IMG/VR virus record: IMGVR_UViG_3300042010_000036
Coordinates: 1 to 42,846 of that record
Strand: one strand, 5' to 3'
From: a virus
Length of the DNA stretch: 42,846 nucleotides
The translations under genes were made by a program, and so were the position numbers. The stretch's first letter is position 1. Each line of letters opens with the position of its first letter. The notes beneath the pieces were generated by a model. It searched no databases. It was not told the DNA's origin and worked only from the letters and a program-made list of their open reading frames with translations. Below, piece by piece: positions 5,298-15,877 of the stretch.

Positions 5298-7460
5298 TCA
5301 GATTTTGCGAGCGCTCAACTTGCCGGCAGCGACAAGCGTTCCGGATGAAAATCCGGCCTGCGCGATCAAATAAACAACGGTTGTTCCGTCAGACCTGATC
5401 TTTACAGCCGGAGAGCGAATGTTGAACGTCGCTGCAGCGGCTGCACGCGACGGCCCGGTCATGTAGTCCTGCTCACCTGGGAGAGTGTTGTTCACTGTGC
5501 TGATACCGGAATAGTATCCGGCGACGACAGTCGAGCCTTGCGGCGTATACAGAACCGTGCCGTCTACTGCCCAATCACCCGCGGGGAGCGTTATCGACGT
5601 TACGGTCTTGCCAACGTTGGTGGTAAGGGCGACAGAAGAGCCAGAAGGGATTATTGACTCCCTGAAGCCGGCCGGCGTTAAGCTGGCTCCGCCAACCAAT
5701 GAGTACTTCCCGTCATGCGCAGGATCGTCATCACGGTAGATAACCGGGCCGCCAGTCGCGGAAATGACCACGGCAAAGTCTGCAACGTTGGCGCGTGAAG
5801 ACCCGCAACCCTTCATGCTGAACTGGATCGGGTTTGCGTCGTTTGCCACGACCGAAATGAAGTTGCCGAACACGCCAGGGTTGCCGGCGCTGTTGAAGTA
5901 TCCGACGCAGCCAATCAGCTCAAGGCCGTTGACATAGCGGAATTCGATTGGAAGTGTTCCTTGCGATGCGTTGCTGGAGAAGACATACCAGGCATCCGTG
6001 TGGTTGGCTTCGGCGCCGCACGACAGGAACGTCAAGCCCCGAACGTTTGAGATCGAATACCCTTTGGTGTTGTTGTCAGACCCGCATGCCACGAACGCGC
6101 TGTAGGTCATGCCGTTGATAGCCATGCCGATGCCGGTGTTGTCGTTGGTATAGACGCGGTAACCGGTAACAGACGTGTGTTTTTGCTGGAAGTTGACGCC
6201 GTTCCCGCCGTTGGTGGTCGACCAGATGTCGGACAGGCTGCACATGAACGTGTCGTCAAAATGAATGCCGTGGTTCAGGCAGTTCTGTACTCGAACCTCT
6301 TGCACGGAGATTTCATGGCAAGTGGCGAAGGAGATACCGTTGCGACGCGCTCCCTTGACCATCAGCCCGTTGATCACGACATGAGCGCCAGCCCCAACGA
6401 AGCCGATGCCGTCAGTGTTTGCTGGGGCTCCGGTGAAGTCGAGCGTTGTGCAGAGAATGCCATCGCCAACGATGGTGATGTTATGCACGACAGCCGCCGC
6501 TGCGGTGAAAATCCACTCATCCAGCATCTTGAAGTAGCCCTTCGGGACGTGGATCTTACCGCCCCGGAAGTCGCCGGCTGTCTGGAAGTAGTCGCGAACG
6601 GCCTTGAATGCTGGCGCCGAGTCGTTGGTGCCGGTCGGATCCGCGCCGAACTGAAGAACGGACAGGGTGCCGGTGTGTGAGAGCTTCCACCGGCCGCCAT
6701 CGGCCGCAACGATGATGGTGCCACCGTTGTCCAGGCTGGTCGTATCGGCGGAGTCCAGCCAGTACGGGCCGCCGCCGCCATCGCCTGGTGCGTAGTAGCC
6801 GGTAACGAAGGCGTTCTTCGACGGCGTGTTCTTTAGCAGGGTCTTCAGCTCAACAATGCTCTTCACGACCTGGCCGCCGCGCCCGATCATGGCCGCGCCT
6901 TGCGTGATCAGCACTTCGTTGGCGAGCATCAAGGCCAGGGCAGCAGAGGAATCAGCAGATGGCGACACGGGCATTGGATTGCCAATACCATCGAAACCCA
7001 TCAGCAGGTTTGCACGAAGCGGTGCGGCTGGCAGACGAGCTGGCTCAGGGTCGCCGATAGCAACGCGGATGGCGCCACGCGAGTTGGCATCGGCTTGCTG
7101 AATGAGCATTGTCAGCCGGTCAAATACGTCCTCATGAACCTCGGGGAAGAACTGGCCTTGGTTGATTATGTCGGTAAGTTGCTCAATTGGCATGACGCGC
7201 TCGACGTAAAGCTGCTTCAGGTTTTCCACCGGTACAGTGGTGGTGATCTTGCCGGGCGCGGTGCCGAACTGCTCCGGCAGGCCTTCGCCGGTCAGGGTGT
7301 AATCCGTCCCAAGCAACAGCGGCGTGGTGGTGAGCGAAACAGGGTCGACCAGATAGACAAAAACCTCATCGTTATGGAAGAACCGGAACGGCAAATCCCA
7401 CACGGTGGTGACACCGTTCCCGGTAAATGTCTCTTTGTTGGTCTGACTGCTAACCGTCAT
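5298..7460 (-). CDS. Tailspike / receptor-binding protein 1
   Basis: This encodes 720 residues. The N-terminal ~130 residues (SSQTNKETFTGNGVTTVWDL, ILPVE-type region, FDRLTMLIQQ) match the virion-anchoring domain of T7 gp17-like tail fibres. From about residue 268 (LQFGADPTGTNDSAPAF) a pectate-lyase-type right-handed beta-helix begins, typical of depolymerase tailspikes, with repeated short beta turns (NCLNHGIHFDD, NGGNGVNF). The C-terminal ~100 residues form a separate beta-rich end that probably trimerises. The start has a strong AGGGGAT site. It is the last gene of the late operon. The substrate, probably host O-antigen or capsule, cannot be read from sequence. Confidence 0.85.
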   Translation of the reverse strand: MTVSSQTNKETFTGNGVTTVWDLPFRFFHNDEVFVYLVDPVSLTTTPLLLGTDYTLTGEGLPEQFGTAPGKITTTVPVENLKQLYVERVMPIEQLTDIINQGQFFPEVHEDVFDRLTMLIQQADANSRGAIRVAIGDPEPARLPAAPLRANLLMGFDGIGNPMPVSPSADSSAALALMLANEVLITQGAAMIGRGGQVVKSIVELKTLLKNTPSKNAFVTGYYAPGDGGGGPYWLDSADTTSLDNGGTIIVAADGGRWKLSHTGTLSVLQFGADPTGTNDSAPAFKAVRDYFQTAGDFRGGKIHVPKGYFKMLDEWIFTAAAAVVHNITIVGDGILCTTLDFTGAPANTDGIGFVGAGAHVVINGLMVKGARRNGISFATCHEISVQEVRVQNCLNHGIHFDDTFMCSLSDIWSTTNGGNGVNFQQKHTSVTGYRVYTNDNTGIGMAINGMTYSAFVACGSDNNTKGYSISNVRGLTFLSCGAEANHTDAWYVFSSNASQGTLPIEFRYVNGLELIGCVGYFNSAGNPGVFGNFISVVANDANPIQFSMKGCGSSRANVADFAVVISATGGPVIYRDDDPAHDGKYSLVGGASLTPAGFRESIIPSGSSVALTTNVGKTVTSITLPAGDWAVDGTVLYTPQGSTVVAGYYSGISTVNNTLPGEQDYMTGPSRAAAAATFNIRSPAVKIRSDGTTVVYLIAQAGFSSGTLVAAGKLSARKI

Positions 7461-7472
7461 GGTTGTATCCCC

Positions 7473-10400
7473 TTAGTCTTTCTTTGGTGGTGGGCCGAAT
7501 AATACAGATTTGGCAATGGTGAAGGCGTCGCTCTCCATTTCGCCCTCGTTCACTTGGAAGAACGTGCGGGTTGCCCGGTTGATCTGCGATGAAGGCAGGC
7601 CGATCAGCATACCGGTCGCCGTGGTCATGTTGGTTACCAGGGCTTCGGTCTTGGTGGAATTGGTCGCCTTGATCAGCGCGTCAATGCCTCCACCGATTGG
7701 CGAGGCGCCACCATAGCCGAAGTCGCTGAAGAAGCCCTGGGCAGCATCACGCGCTAGAGGCACACCATTCGTAACGCTCAGCAGCGTCTGGATGGCGATG
7801 TACTCGGGCCAGGTGTCACCCATTTTGTCCTTGTCACGGTCGTCATCGTCGGGCAATGCGCCCTTGATCGCGCCAGCCAGGATTGCCGGGATGATGTTCA
7901 GGTACACAAAGCGCTCCAGAGCCACCAGTGTGCCCTGCACGTCTTTCTCCTTGATCGCCTGCGTGCCGCTGCGTGCGATGTCGACGTTCCGGTTCCACAG
8001 CAGCGAGGCGTAGCCGTAGACCAGCAGGAAGAAGCGGGCCAGCTCGTTATGCTGGATAGGTGCCAGGTCTTTGGCCCCGCCAGCCATCTGCGTGAGGCGC
8101 ACGGCACGATCTGCCGCGTCAATCGCATCCTTGCCGCCGTTGCCAGAGTTCACGCCGCCTTCGGCCTCATAGGCGCCCATCCACACCGGTGTATCAACCA
8201 CGCTCTGCATCGTTGCCATTGGAACAAAGGCCCAGCGCTTGATGGCATCGTGCGCGTTCTTCACGTCGTTGAATGCTGTTCCAATACGGCCTTCGCCCAC
8301 ACGGATGATCCGATTGGTTGCCTCTCGGATCGATGGGTCAAGGTTGATCGATCGGTTGCGCATTTCCCCAGACAGGCTCAGGACTTCAGCCCGGGTGGCG
8401 ATCGGGTTCATCGCGAACTTGGCCACGGCACGCATGTAGTGCTTGCGCTGGCCCTTCTGTGCGAAATACTCCAGCGCCTGCGATGCGCCGCCGATCTGGT
8501 TGAACATGGTGGTGACGCTGTAGCCCATCCATGCGATGGCGGCGTTACCGCGCAGGGCGTTCATGGTGCGTCGGAAGATGCCAACACCCTTGGCGCTGCC
8601 CGGCGACAGGTCGTTGGTAATCCCATCGAGAATGTTGATGAATTGCTGAGCCTGGAAGCGGCCCATGCGTTCGTTCATCACCTGGCGCACGGTCGGTGCG
8701 GTGATCAGTTTGCGTGCGTCTGCAATGGCCACGCGGTGCGTAAGGTCGTGAATCACGCCGCTCAGGTGGCTGGCGATAACGGTGACGTCGAGCACGACTG
8801 GTGCCGCGAAGCCGTCAACCCGTGCCTTGGTGTGGCCGCGCGGAGTGGTTGCCCTGGCGCCGCCCTGCTCATTGAGCGGTGACAGCTCGCCCAGATTGGC
8901 CTGGACCTTGGCGAATTCAGGCGACAGGAAGTCGTAGACCAGCGGCCAGTAGGCGCCCTGGACAACGCCGAACTGGGTCTGGACCTGCAGGCCTTCGACC
9001 TTCTCGGGGGCAATGCCGTTTACCTGCTTCTCGAGCGCAACGATGTCAGGCCACAGAGAATTGACGATCTCCCATAGGGTGGTCACGTAGCGCCAATCTT
9101 CCTCACGCATATGACTCAGGATCTCGGCGTGGGCCGCATCGGTCCAGCCGTTTCCGTCGAGCATCTTCTTCAGGTTTCCGGCGTTACCGCTGTTCAGCGC
9201 TACAGCCAGGATGCCGTTGTAGTCGATGGACTTGCCGAGGTTGTTGATCTTCACCTTCTGCCCGGCGCGCGATCCAGCTGCGGCAAACCAAGCATCTGTT
9301 GCTGTCAGTATCTTCTCGGTGATTTCGCGGTTCAGATCGTCGCGACGAGCCTGGGCGTCGGCCAGTGGCTGCCACCAGATCTGCGACCATGCGCCGTTCG
9401 GGTCGCCACCGTCGGCCTGGTCAATGATCTGCTCCAGCTTCATCAGAGAGCTGTTGGCTTCGGACAGCCAATCGCCCATCGCTTCCGGCAGCGTGCGCAT
9501 GGAATCGTTCAGCGGCAGCGGCTTGCCTTTGTTCAGGTTGGTGACCATCGCCTGAATCAGCAGTTCCTGGGCTTCCTTCTGGTCCTTGATTCGCTTGTTG
9601 GCCTGCAACTTTCCCTTCAGTCCGGCCAGGTGGTTCAGGTGCGCAACGAAGTCGTCCAGCTCCTGCAGCTGCGCCAGGCTCAGTTCCTTGTAGTTGGTCT
9701 TGCCCATGGTGTTCAGGATGAACTCAGGCACGTATGGGTCGTTACCGGCCGCCACCTGGTCGTTGTACCACTGGCCGAACGACTTTGCCTTGTCCAGCTG
9801 GCGCAGGCTGACGGTGCGGAACTCATACTGCTCCATGACCGCATCTATCTGGTCAAGGTAGTCGCCGCCGGCTTTGCCAATGCGCTGGCGTTTCTTGGTG
9901 TTGTTGTAGCCGTTCAGACGATCGGTGATGGTTTCGACCTCGGCCCTGGCCTTGGACGCTTCACGGTACAGGTAGAAGTTCAGCAGCTGGCGCTGCTTTG
10001 CTTCATAGGCTGCGTCAAGGTCGCCTTTGGTGAATGCCTCGAACGCTTGGCGGGATGCCTTCGCTTCGGCGCGCTGGTACTCGATCGGCTGGATATCGCG
10101 CACCTTGCGTTCGCTCATCACCCGGGCGGCCGCTTCCTTCAGGATCTGCTGGCTGGTGACGTTCTTGCGGTTTCCGACTTGAGCCAGGCGGCGCAGCTCC
10201 TTGCCCAGCACTTCAGCGCGGCGCTCGTTGTGCACGGCGTCCATAGCGCGCTCGGCGATCTCACCGGTTTGTTTCGGGCCGTGGCGCTCTTCCATGCGGC
10301 GCAAGGCTTCTGCCTCGATCACGGCCTTGCGTGGTTGCGCGCCCATCATGGCCTTAACCATGTCGTCGCCAGATTCAAACCCGAGGATGTTGGCGGCCAA

Positions 10401-13400
10401 GTCCAGCGACAGGCCGGTCTTGCTGTGCATGAATGCCAGCTTCTGCGTGCTGGGCTTGCCGTAGCGGTCTGCCAACTCGGCGCTGTTCAGCTTGAATTCA
10501 CCGGCGCTGCCGTTTGGATTCTTGCCGCTGCGCAGGGCGTTGCGTGCCACATATTCAGGCTGAAGGTCGACTTCCTCGGACACTTCCAAGCGGATGTTGG
10601 CCAGCTGCTCGTTCCACCACTTCGACTGACGGCGCGTTTCTTCCCGGGTGATCTGCTCTTCCACACTGTCACGGGCGTCGGTGTGCGCCAGTTCGATGCT
10701 GTTCTGGTATTGGGCGAACTCGGTTTCGGTCATGCCGGCCGCTTCAGCATCCTTGAACAGCGGCAGGGCGGCGGATACACGCTCAGCGTCCTGAATCTGA
10801 TCATCGCTGGCAACGATCCGGTCAAACACCTTGCGCACGTCGTCGTTCAGCGCCACGTTCAGGCGGCTGAGGTGCTTGTAGATGGCGAGCATCCAGCGCT
10901 TGAAGCGGGCGAATGCGCCGTTAAGCTCAGGCGCCGGGGCTTTGCCTTCGGCCAGGTACGATTCGAAGCCGCGGGCAAACTGCTCATGCTGCTCGGTGGT
11001 CAGTGCTGCATCACCTTCGGCGCCAACCCAATCGCGGATCGCCTTCACGTCGTCCTTGATCTGCTGCGGTGCGTCCTTGGCCTGGGCCAGATCCTGAATC
11101 ACCTCCAGATAGTAGTGCCCCAGTTCATGCACCAGCGTCGACAGGTCGCGCTTGTCGCTCAGCGTGATGTTGAACTTGCGGTTCGATTGGCCGCGCGGGC
11201 TGAAGCTGATGTAACCCCTGGCATCGTCATCATTGCCGCCCTGTTCCAGCTGCTGCACGTCGCCGGCTTCAGCTTCTTGCGGGTTGCGCAGGATGGCCAG
11301 CGCTTCCTGATCGCTCAGGTCGGACAGGTTTACGCCAAGGCGGTCGAAGTACTCCTGCAACTGGTTGAGGGTGTCGGCGGTGTCGGCCTTGTTCGGGTTC
11401 TCCTGCTCGGCGCTATAGCGTGGATTGCCCGCCATTTCATCGCGTACCGCGTCGACGATCAGCTGCGGGGTCACGTCTTCACGTTTCACGCCGGGGAAGT
11501 AGCCTCGCTCCCATGCATTCATCGCCGCTTCATCGAGGCTCATGCCGCCTTCTTTGCGGGTCAGGCGGTTGCGCCCCACCTTGCCCACGTCGGTATCCAG
11601 TGCGGCAAGTTCGCCGCCGGCATCATTCACGCCGCCGGCATCGCGCAGGTACTCGCCCAGCGACTTACCGAAGATGTCGCCGGCCTGCGGGATGTCACCG
11701 GCGCGCAGGCGCTGAATCATAAGGGTAGCGTCATCAACGGTAACGCGGCGCAAGTCCTCTGGCGCCTTGTTGCGGATGTCCAAGGGGAACTGCTGGTCCA
11801 GCTGATCCAGGCCCAGCGCGTTACGCTCTGCCAGGTTGTTCAACACGGACGAATGCAAGGCCGCGTATTGCTCAGCATCGGCGCGGCGGAAGCCTGCTTG
11901 CACCAGTTGCCCGACGAAGTCCTGTTGCGCCTGTGCGCGCACGTCCGGGCCTTTGCGGAACTCTTCGGCCAGATTGGTCAGCTGTTCTTCTTGCTGGTCG
12001 CTCCAGGCTTGTGCGTCCTCGGCACTGAAGTTGCCAGCGCTGGTGCGAATGCTTTTCGACAGCTGTTCATCGAAGTCGGCCAGGTAGGTAAGGTAGTCGG
12101 CACCCTTCATGGCCACGTTCCCGCCGCGCACCAGGGCATCGCCGAACTGCTCGGTCAGGCCTGGTACTTGCGCCAGTATCGCCGGAAGATCGATGGCGCC
12201 GCTCTGATTCAGGCGCTGCAACTCTTCAGCAGGAATCCACAGGGTTTCCAGCGGAGTGTCGGCCAACTGTTGGGTGGCGATCTGGTTGAAAGTACCCGGG
12301 TCGAGTTTGCGCGTCTCGCTTTCGACTGAAGCCGCTGCCGCTGCGCTCAGTGACTGCTGGCCGACGCGAGCCTGACGCGACTTCGACAGGCCATCAGCCA
12401 GAGTGGTGAACATGCGCTTGCCACCGAACGCCATCACGTCAGCGCTCGATCCCAGCCCCCCCGCGATGCCTTCCAGCAGCACTTCGCCGGCGTCCACCTT
12501 GCCTTCTGCCGCAAGCTGCCCAGCGGCCTCGCCAGCAGCCTCGCTGAGCCCCTGCACTGGGAACTGAACAGCCAGGTTCGCCAGTTCGCGCTGTGTTTCG
12601 CTCAGCGGCCGGCCTGCAATGCGAGTTGGCGCCAGCAGTTTGCCGGCGAACATCATGCCAAGCGCATCAACGGCGGTGGTGCCGGCTGCCTTCAGTGCCG
12701 CCTTATCGCTGGCGGTCTTCATCAGTTCATCGTCTTGCAGCGCCTTCATCACTGCGGCAGGGTCGTTGAAGTCCACGCCGGCTTCGCGGATCACGTCCGC
12801 CAGCTTCACGTCGAACTCGGTGCCGAAGTTGATCGCCGAGGCCAGCGGGATGCCGCCGACAGCGCCAGCCAGCAATGCAGGGGCCGAAGAAACGGCTGCA
12901 CCAAGTGCGGTGCGCCCGGCAAACCCAGGCGTCAGCGCTTCCAACGTGGCATCGAAGCTGCTCATGCCTTCGCCGGTGTCGATCACTTGGCGCTCCAGTC
13001 CGCCGAGTGGGATACCGATCTGATTGCTGGTCTGCAGTTGTTGGATCTCGCGCGCAGCCGGGTCGACCGGCGCCGATTCCAGTTCTTTCTGCTGCTCGCC
13101 CACGCGACTGATGAACTCGCCCTGCTGGCTGTTCAGGTTTTCACGCATGACCTGGCGCTGCTCTGGCGTGCTTCGCAAGTATTCACCGGCAAAACCAGTC
13201 GGGCCGCCAGTCTCGAGGAATGGTTGCTCTCCGGCCGTGGTGGCGCGGGCAATCTCTGCGTCAACCGCGTCGAAGCTGGCGCCAATGCGCTGAAGGTCGC
13301 GCGCATCAGAAAGGTTCGTGCCTTGCGCCTGGCTCGTCCACTGCTGCTGGATCGCGCCCAGCATCTTCTCGCCTAGGCTCTGCTCGTTGAATCGGGTATC

Positions 13401-13772
13401 ACTTGCGGCGCCCTCGATGCGGGTGAGTGCGTCAAGGTCGTTCTGTGCCACTGCCGCCAGGTTGCCGTCACGCAGGGCGTTGGCGGTCTTGCGCGAAGTG
13501 TCGTAGATCGCGGCGTATTTGTTGCCCTTCTCCAGTTCGGCCATGCGTTCGCGCTGTTCGTACAGCGTTGCGGCCGGAATTCCGCTCATGCGGGCAGTGG
13601 CATTGGCCTTGCCGTACTCTGCCGGGGCGATGGTGGCCACAGTCTTCAGGCTGTTGACGAAGTCGGTTCGCTCATCGTCGAACGAATCGCGGATCGCGGT
13701 AGTCAGCGGCGTAGGTGTCGGCTGCTGGACGGTGTCGTCTACCGGTGCAAGTAGCGGGACTTCAAGGGTCAT
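7473..13772 (-). CDS. Giant internal virion (DNA-ejection) protein with HExxH motif
   Basis: This encodes 2099 residues, the largest gene, coupled by ATGA to the transglycosylase gene upstream. The composition is helical and Q/A-rich, like T7 gp16 and other ejection proteins that cross the envelope ahead of DNA. A hydrophobic Gly/Ala stretch lies near residues 290-315 (AAVSSAPALLAGAVGGIPLA). Residues 882-886 are HELGH in the context LSTLVHELGHYYLE, a zinc-metallopeptidase-type motif. The C-terminal third (SGVIHDLTHRVAIADARKLI, MNALRGNAAIAWMGYSV, then LERFVYLNIIPAILAGAIKG) resembles the C-terminal domain of large polyvalent phage proteins. It is probably packaged in the head and injected; protease activity is inferred from the motif alone. 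Confidence 0.8.
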   Translation of the reverse strand: MTLEVPLLAPVDDTVQQPTPTPLTTAIRDSFDDERTDFVNSLKTVATIAPAEYGKANATARMSGIPAATLYEQRERMAELEKGNKYAAIYDTSRKTANALRDGNLAAVAQNDLDALTRIEGAASDTRFNEQSLGEKMLGAIQQQWTSQAQGTNLSDARDLQRIGASFDAVDAEIARATTAGEQPFLETGGPTGFAGEYLRSTPEQRQVMRENLNSQQGEFISRVGEQQKELESAPVDPAAREIQQLQTSNQIGIPLGGLERQVIDTGEGMSSFDATLEALTPGFAGRTALGAAVSSAPALLAGAVGGIPLASAINFGTEFDVKLADVIREAGVDFNDPAAVMKALQDDELMKTASDKAALKAAGTTAVDALGMMFAGKLLAPTRIAGRPLSETQRELANLAVQFPVQGLSEAAGEAAGQLAAEGKVDAGEVLLEGIAGGLGSSADVMAFGGKRMFTTLADGLSKSRQARVGQQSLSAAAAASVESETRKLDPGTFNQIATQQLADTPLETLWIPAEELQRLNQSGAIDLPAILAQVPGLTEQFGDALVRGGNVAMKGADYLTYLADFDEQLSKSIRTSAGNFSAEDAQAWSDQQEEQLTNLAEEFRKGPDVRAQAQQDFVGQLVQAGFRRADAEQYAALHSSVLNNLAERNALGLDQLDQQFPLDIRNKAPEDLRRVTVDDATLMIQRLRAGDIPQAGDIFGKSLGEYLRDAGGVNDAGGELAALDTDVGKVGRNRLTRKEGGMSLDEAAMNAWERGYFPGVKREDVTPQLIVDAVRDEMAGNPRYSAEQENPNKADTADTLNQLQEYFDRLGVNLSDLSDQEALAILRNPQEAEAGDVQQLEQGGNDDDARGYISFSPRGQSNRKFNITLSDKRDLSTLVHELGHYYLEVIQDLAQAKDAPQQIKDDVKAIRDWVGAEGDAALTTEQHEQFARGFESYLAEGKAPAPELNGAFARFKRWMLAIYKHLSRLNVALNDDVRKVFDRIVASDDQIQDAERVSAALPLFKDAEAAGMTETEFAQYQNSIELAHTDARDSVEEQITREETRRQSKWWNEQLANIRLEVSEEVDLQPEYVARNALRSGKNPNGSAGEFKLNSAELADRYGKPSTQKLAFMHSKTGLSLDLAANILGFESGDDMVKAMMGAQPRKAVIEAEALRRMEERHGPKQTGEIAERAMDAVHNERRAEVLGKELRRLAQVGNRKNVTSQQILKEAAARVMSERKVRDIQPIEYQRAEAKASRQAFEAFTKGDLDAAYEAKQRQLLNFYLYREASKARAEVETITDRLNGYNNTKKRQRIGKAGGDYLDQIDAVMEQYEFRTVSLRQLDKAKSFGQWYNDQVAAGNDPYVPEFILNTMGKTNYKELSLAQLQELDDFVAHLNHLAGLKGKLQANKRIKDQKEAQELLIQAMVTNLNKGKPLPLNDSMRTLPEAMGDWLSEANSSLMKLEQIIDQADGGDPNGAWSQIWWQPLADAQARRDDLNREITEKILTATDAWFAAAGSRAGQKVKINNLGKSIDYNGILAVALNSGNAGNLKKMLDGNGWTDAAHAEILSHMREEDWRYVTTLWEIVNSLWPDIVALEKQVNGIAPEKVEGLQVQTQFGVVQGAYWPLVYDFLSPEFAKVQANLGELSPLNEQGGARATTPRGHTKARVDGFAAPVVLDVTVIASHLSGVIHDLTHRVAIADARKLITAPTVRQVMNERMGRFQAQQFINILDGITNDLSPGSAKGVGIFRRTMNALRGNAAIAWMGYSVTTMFNQIGGASQALEYFAQKGQRKHYMRAVAKFAMNPIATRAEVLSLSGEMRNRSINLDPSIREATNRIIRVGEGRIGTAFNDVKNAHDAIKRWAFVPMATMQSVVDTPVWMGAYEAEGGVNSGNGGKDAIDAADRAVRLTQMAGGAKDLAPIQHNELARFFLLVYGYASLLWNRNVDIARSGTQAIKEKDVQGTLVALERFVYLNIIPAILAGAIKGALPDDDDRDKDKMGDTWPEYIAIQTLLSVTNGVPLARDAAQGFFSDFGYGGASPIGGGIDALIKATNSTKTEALVTNMTTATGMLIGLPSSQINRATRTFFQVNEGEMESDAFTIAKSVLFGPPPKKD

Positions 13773-15868
13773 TGTGCTTTAACTCCAAGTTCGGAAATGC
13801 CCTGAACATACAGGCCGACGATGTTCTCTGCGCTGGCTGGTTCGCCGCGGGCGCGCAGGGTGCGGACAATCTTCGCACGGTCGCCTGCCGGGATGTCGTC
13901 GAGGCCGATATCCTTGGCTTTCAGGTAGGCGTTCTGCAGCTGCTCAGGCGCCACATTCCACAGCTGCTCGGTGGTTTCGCTGAATACGCCAGTGCCACGC
14001 AGGCGCACATCAATCAGCAGCGTGTTGGCGATGTCGCTGGATTCCTTGGCGGTCGGCTGGCGCCCATTGGACAGGAAGAAAGCATCTTTCTGGCTCTGGT
14101 AGGAGGCGCGGAACTTCTCCTGCGCGGCCAGGTTCTGCGGAGTTGTGGCCTTTTGGCTGGTCCCAGTGAGAATGCCAGCCTGTTGCATGACCAGCGTCAG
14201 CTGATCATTCTCGGCCTTGGTGGCGCGTTGGTCGCCATAATCGCCTTGCACGGCCTTCTGCCATGAACTCTTGATGGTGTTGTAATCGGCATCGTTCAGG
14301 TATGGCCGGATGTCGCGCTGCAGGCTCAGTTCACCGAACTGCGGGCCAGGCATAGACAGGAACTCGCGCAGCTTGCTCTCGTCGGTGGTCGGCTCGGTGC
14401 CTTTGCGCCGGTGTTCGTCCAACTTCTGCAGCTTCACGCGCTCTTCTGCGCCGATCGTAATCAGAACCTGAGGCGGGATTGCGTTGTATCCATCCTCCAG
14501 CGCGATGTTGGCGGCTGTTTCGAAGTTGGCTTTGGCCGTGAGCTGGTCGGCTTTGTTCAGGTCGTCGATGCGGTCCATCGCATACTTGCGCGTCTCCGGA
14601 TCTTTGATGGCTTGTGCGGCAGTGGTGGCGGCGGCAAGCTTGCTGGTGGCAGTGGATGGCGCCAGCTGGCTGACGATCTTCCCGGTGTAGTTGCGCGTTT
14701 CCTTGAATGGGATGGCGTCAATCCAGGCCTGGTTGCTGATCTCGTCGGTACGTGGGTCGCCATTCTCCTTGATCCACTTGTCAACGCTGCCCGGGCCGGC
14801 GTTGTACGCAGCGACGGCCAGGGTCGAGTTGCCACCGTAGCGGCCCAGCATCTTGTTCAGGTAGGCGTTGCCCAGTGCCATGTTGTAGTTTGGATCAGCG
14901 GTCAGGCGCTCAAGGCTGAATGTAACCTTTAACTCCTTTGCCATTTCTTCTGCGGTAGCAGGCATCAACTGCATAAGGCCCAAAGCACCTTTCGGCGAAA
15001 CGGCTGTTGGGTCGCCGCCAGTCTCTGCCTGAATAATCAGATTGCTCAGGCCGTTGATTCCTACGGTCGCGGCGTTGTAGGCAGACTCGCCGATCTGGCT
15101 GCCAAGCTGCTGGCGAACGCTGGTGCCAAGCAGTTTGGTAACCCGGGCCTGATCGTCGACGGTCATGCCATCGTAGGATTTTGCGTAGTAGCGCTGGGCT
15201 GCGATCGGGTCGTTCTGCATCAGGCGCTGGATCACGGCGGTGTTGATGCCGCTGTTGTACTTCAGCACCTTTTCCTGAGTCAGTTCAGGCGCCTCGCCGT
15301 TGCGCTCGCCCTGCATGGCGATCACTCGAGTGCCTTTGTTCTGGTAGAAAGCCACCTGCTGCGGGTCGTCGTAATACGCCACAGCGCTTTCTGTCGCTGC
15401 GTTAAGGGTGGCGTCTTCGGCCTCTTTGTAGAAAACCTGACGCTCGCCGAACTCGTAGCGATTCAGCTGACCATTGAAGCGTTCAGCCTGGCTCTTGGCG
15501 ATCTGGTTGAACCGCTGCCGCTGACGGTCGTTGGTCAAGCCGTTGCTGATGTTGTCGACCTGCTGCTGAAACTGCGGCAGCGTCTGGTTCGTGATGTCGA
15601 TAGCGTTCTTGCCCTTGCGGGTGTAAACGCCGTTTTCCGGGTTGAATAGCGTGTCAGTCTGCCATTTGCTCAGGCTGCTTTCGGCTTCCATCAGTGCGGC
15701 AGTGTCGGCATCGTCCTGGGTCTTCTGCCAGATCTGCGTAGCCGCCTGCGTCAGAGGCTTGGCCAGGCCTGCGCCAAGGGTGTCCTCCTGGACGACATCA
15801 ACCTGGGGCACGGACATAGGTCGTGTGCGCACGCCGGGGCTGTTGAGCGTTGGAATTTGTACGGCCAT
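13769..15868 (-). CDS. Internal virion protein with lytic transglycosylase domain
   Basis: This encodes 699 residues. Residues ~275-400 are an SLT-type lytic transglycosylase: catalytic Glu282 in LIIQAETGGDP, then SPKGALGLMQLMPAT and AVAAYNAGPGSVDKWI, in the normal spacing. The N-terminal part is helical (internal virion protein-like), and the C-terminal 300 residues are also helical with no recognised enzyme domain. In podoviruses such proteins open the peptidoglycan during DNA ejection. It lies between two other ejection proteins and is coupled to the giant protein downstream. Confidence 0.9.
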   Translation of the reverse strand: MAVQIPTLNSPGVRTRPMSVPQVDVVQEDTLGAGLAKPLTQAATQIWQKTQDDADTAALMEAESSLSKWQTDTLFNPENGVYTRKGKNAIDITNQTLPQFQQQVDNISNGLTNDRQRQRFNQIAKSQAERFNGQLNRYEFGERQVFYKEAEDATLNAATESAVAYYDDPQQVAFYQNKGTRVIAMQGERNGEAPELTQEKVLKYNSGINTAVIQRLMQNDPIAAQRYYAKSYDGMTVDDQARVTKLLGTSVRQQLGSQIGESAYNAATVGINGLSNLIIQAETGGDPTAVSPKGALGLMQLMPATAEEMAKELKVTFSLERLTADPNYNMALGNAYLNKMLGRYGGNSTLAVAAYNAGPGSVDKWIKENGDPRTDEISNQAWIDAIPFKETRNYTGKIVSQLAPSTATSKLAAATTAAQAIKDPETRKYAMDRIDDLNKADQLTAKANFETAANIALEDGYNAIPPQVLITIGAEERVKLQKLDEHRRKGTEPTTDESKLREFLSMPGPQFGELSLQRDIRPYLNDADYNTIKSSWQKAVQGDYGDQRATKAENDQLTLVMQQAGILTGTSQKATTPQNLAAQEKFRASYQSQKDAFFLSNGRQPTAKESSDIANTLLIDVRLRGTGVFSETTEQLWNVAPEQLQNAYLKAKDIGLDDIPAGDRAKIVRTLRARGEPASAENIVGLYVQGISELGVKAQ

Positions 15869-15877
15869 GATTCCCCC

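Noticed and set aside
9111-12329. Plus-strand open frame of 1072 codons
   Set aside because: It lies wholly antisense to the giant ejection gene, has no ribosome site or neighbours on its strand, and is explained by codon bias of the GC-rich minus-strand gene.
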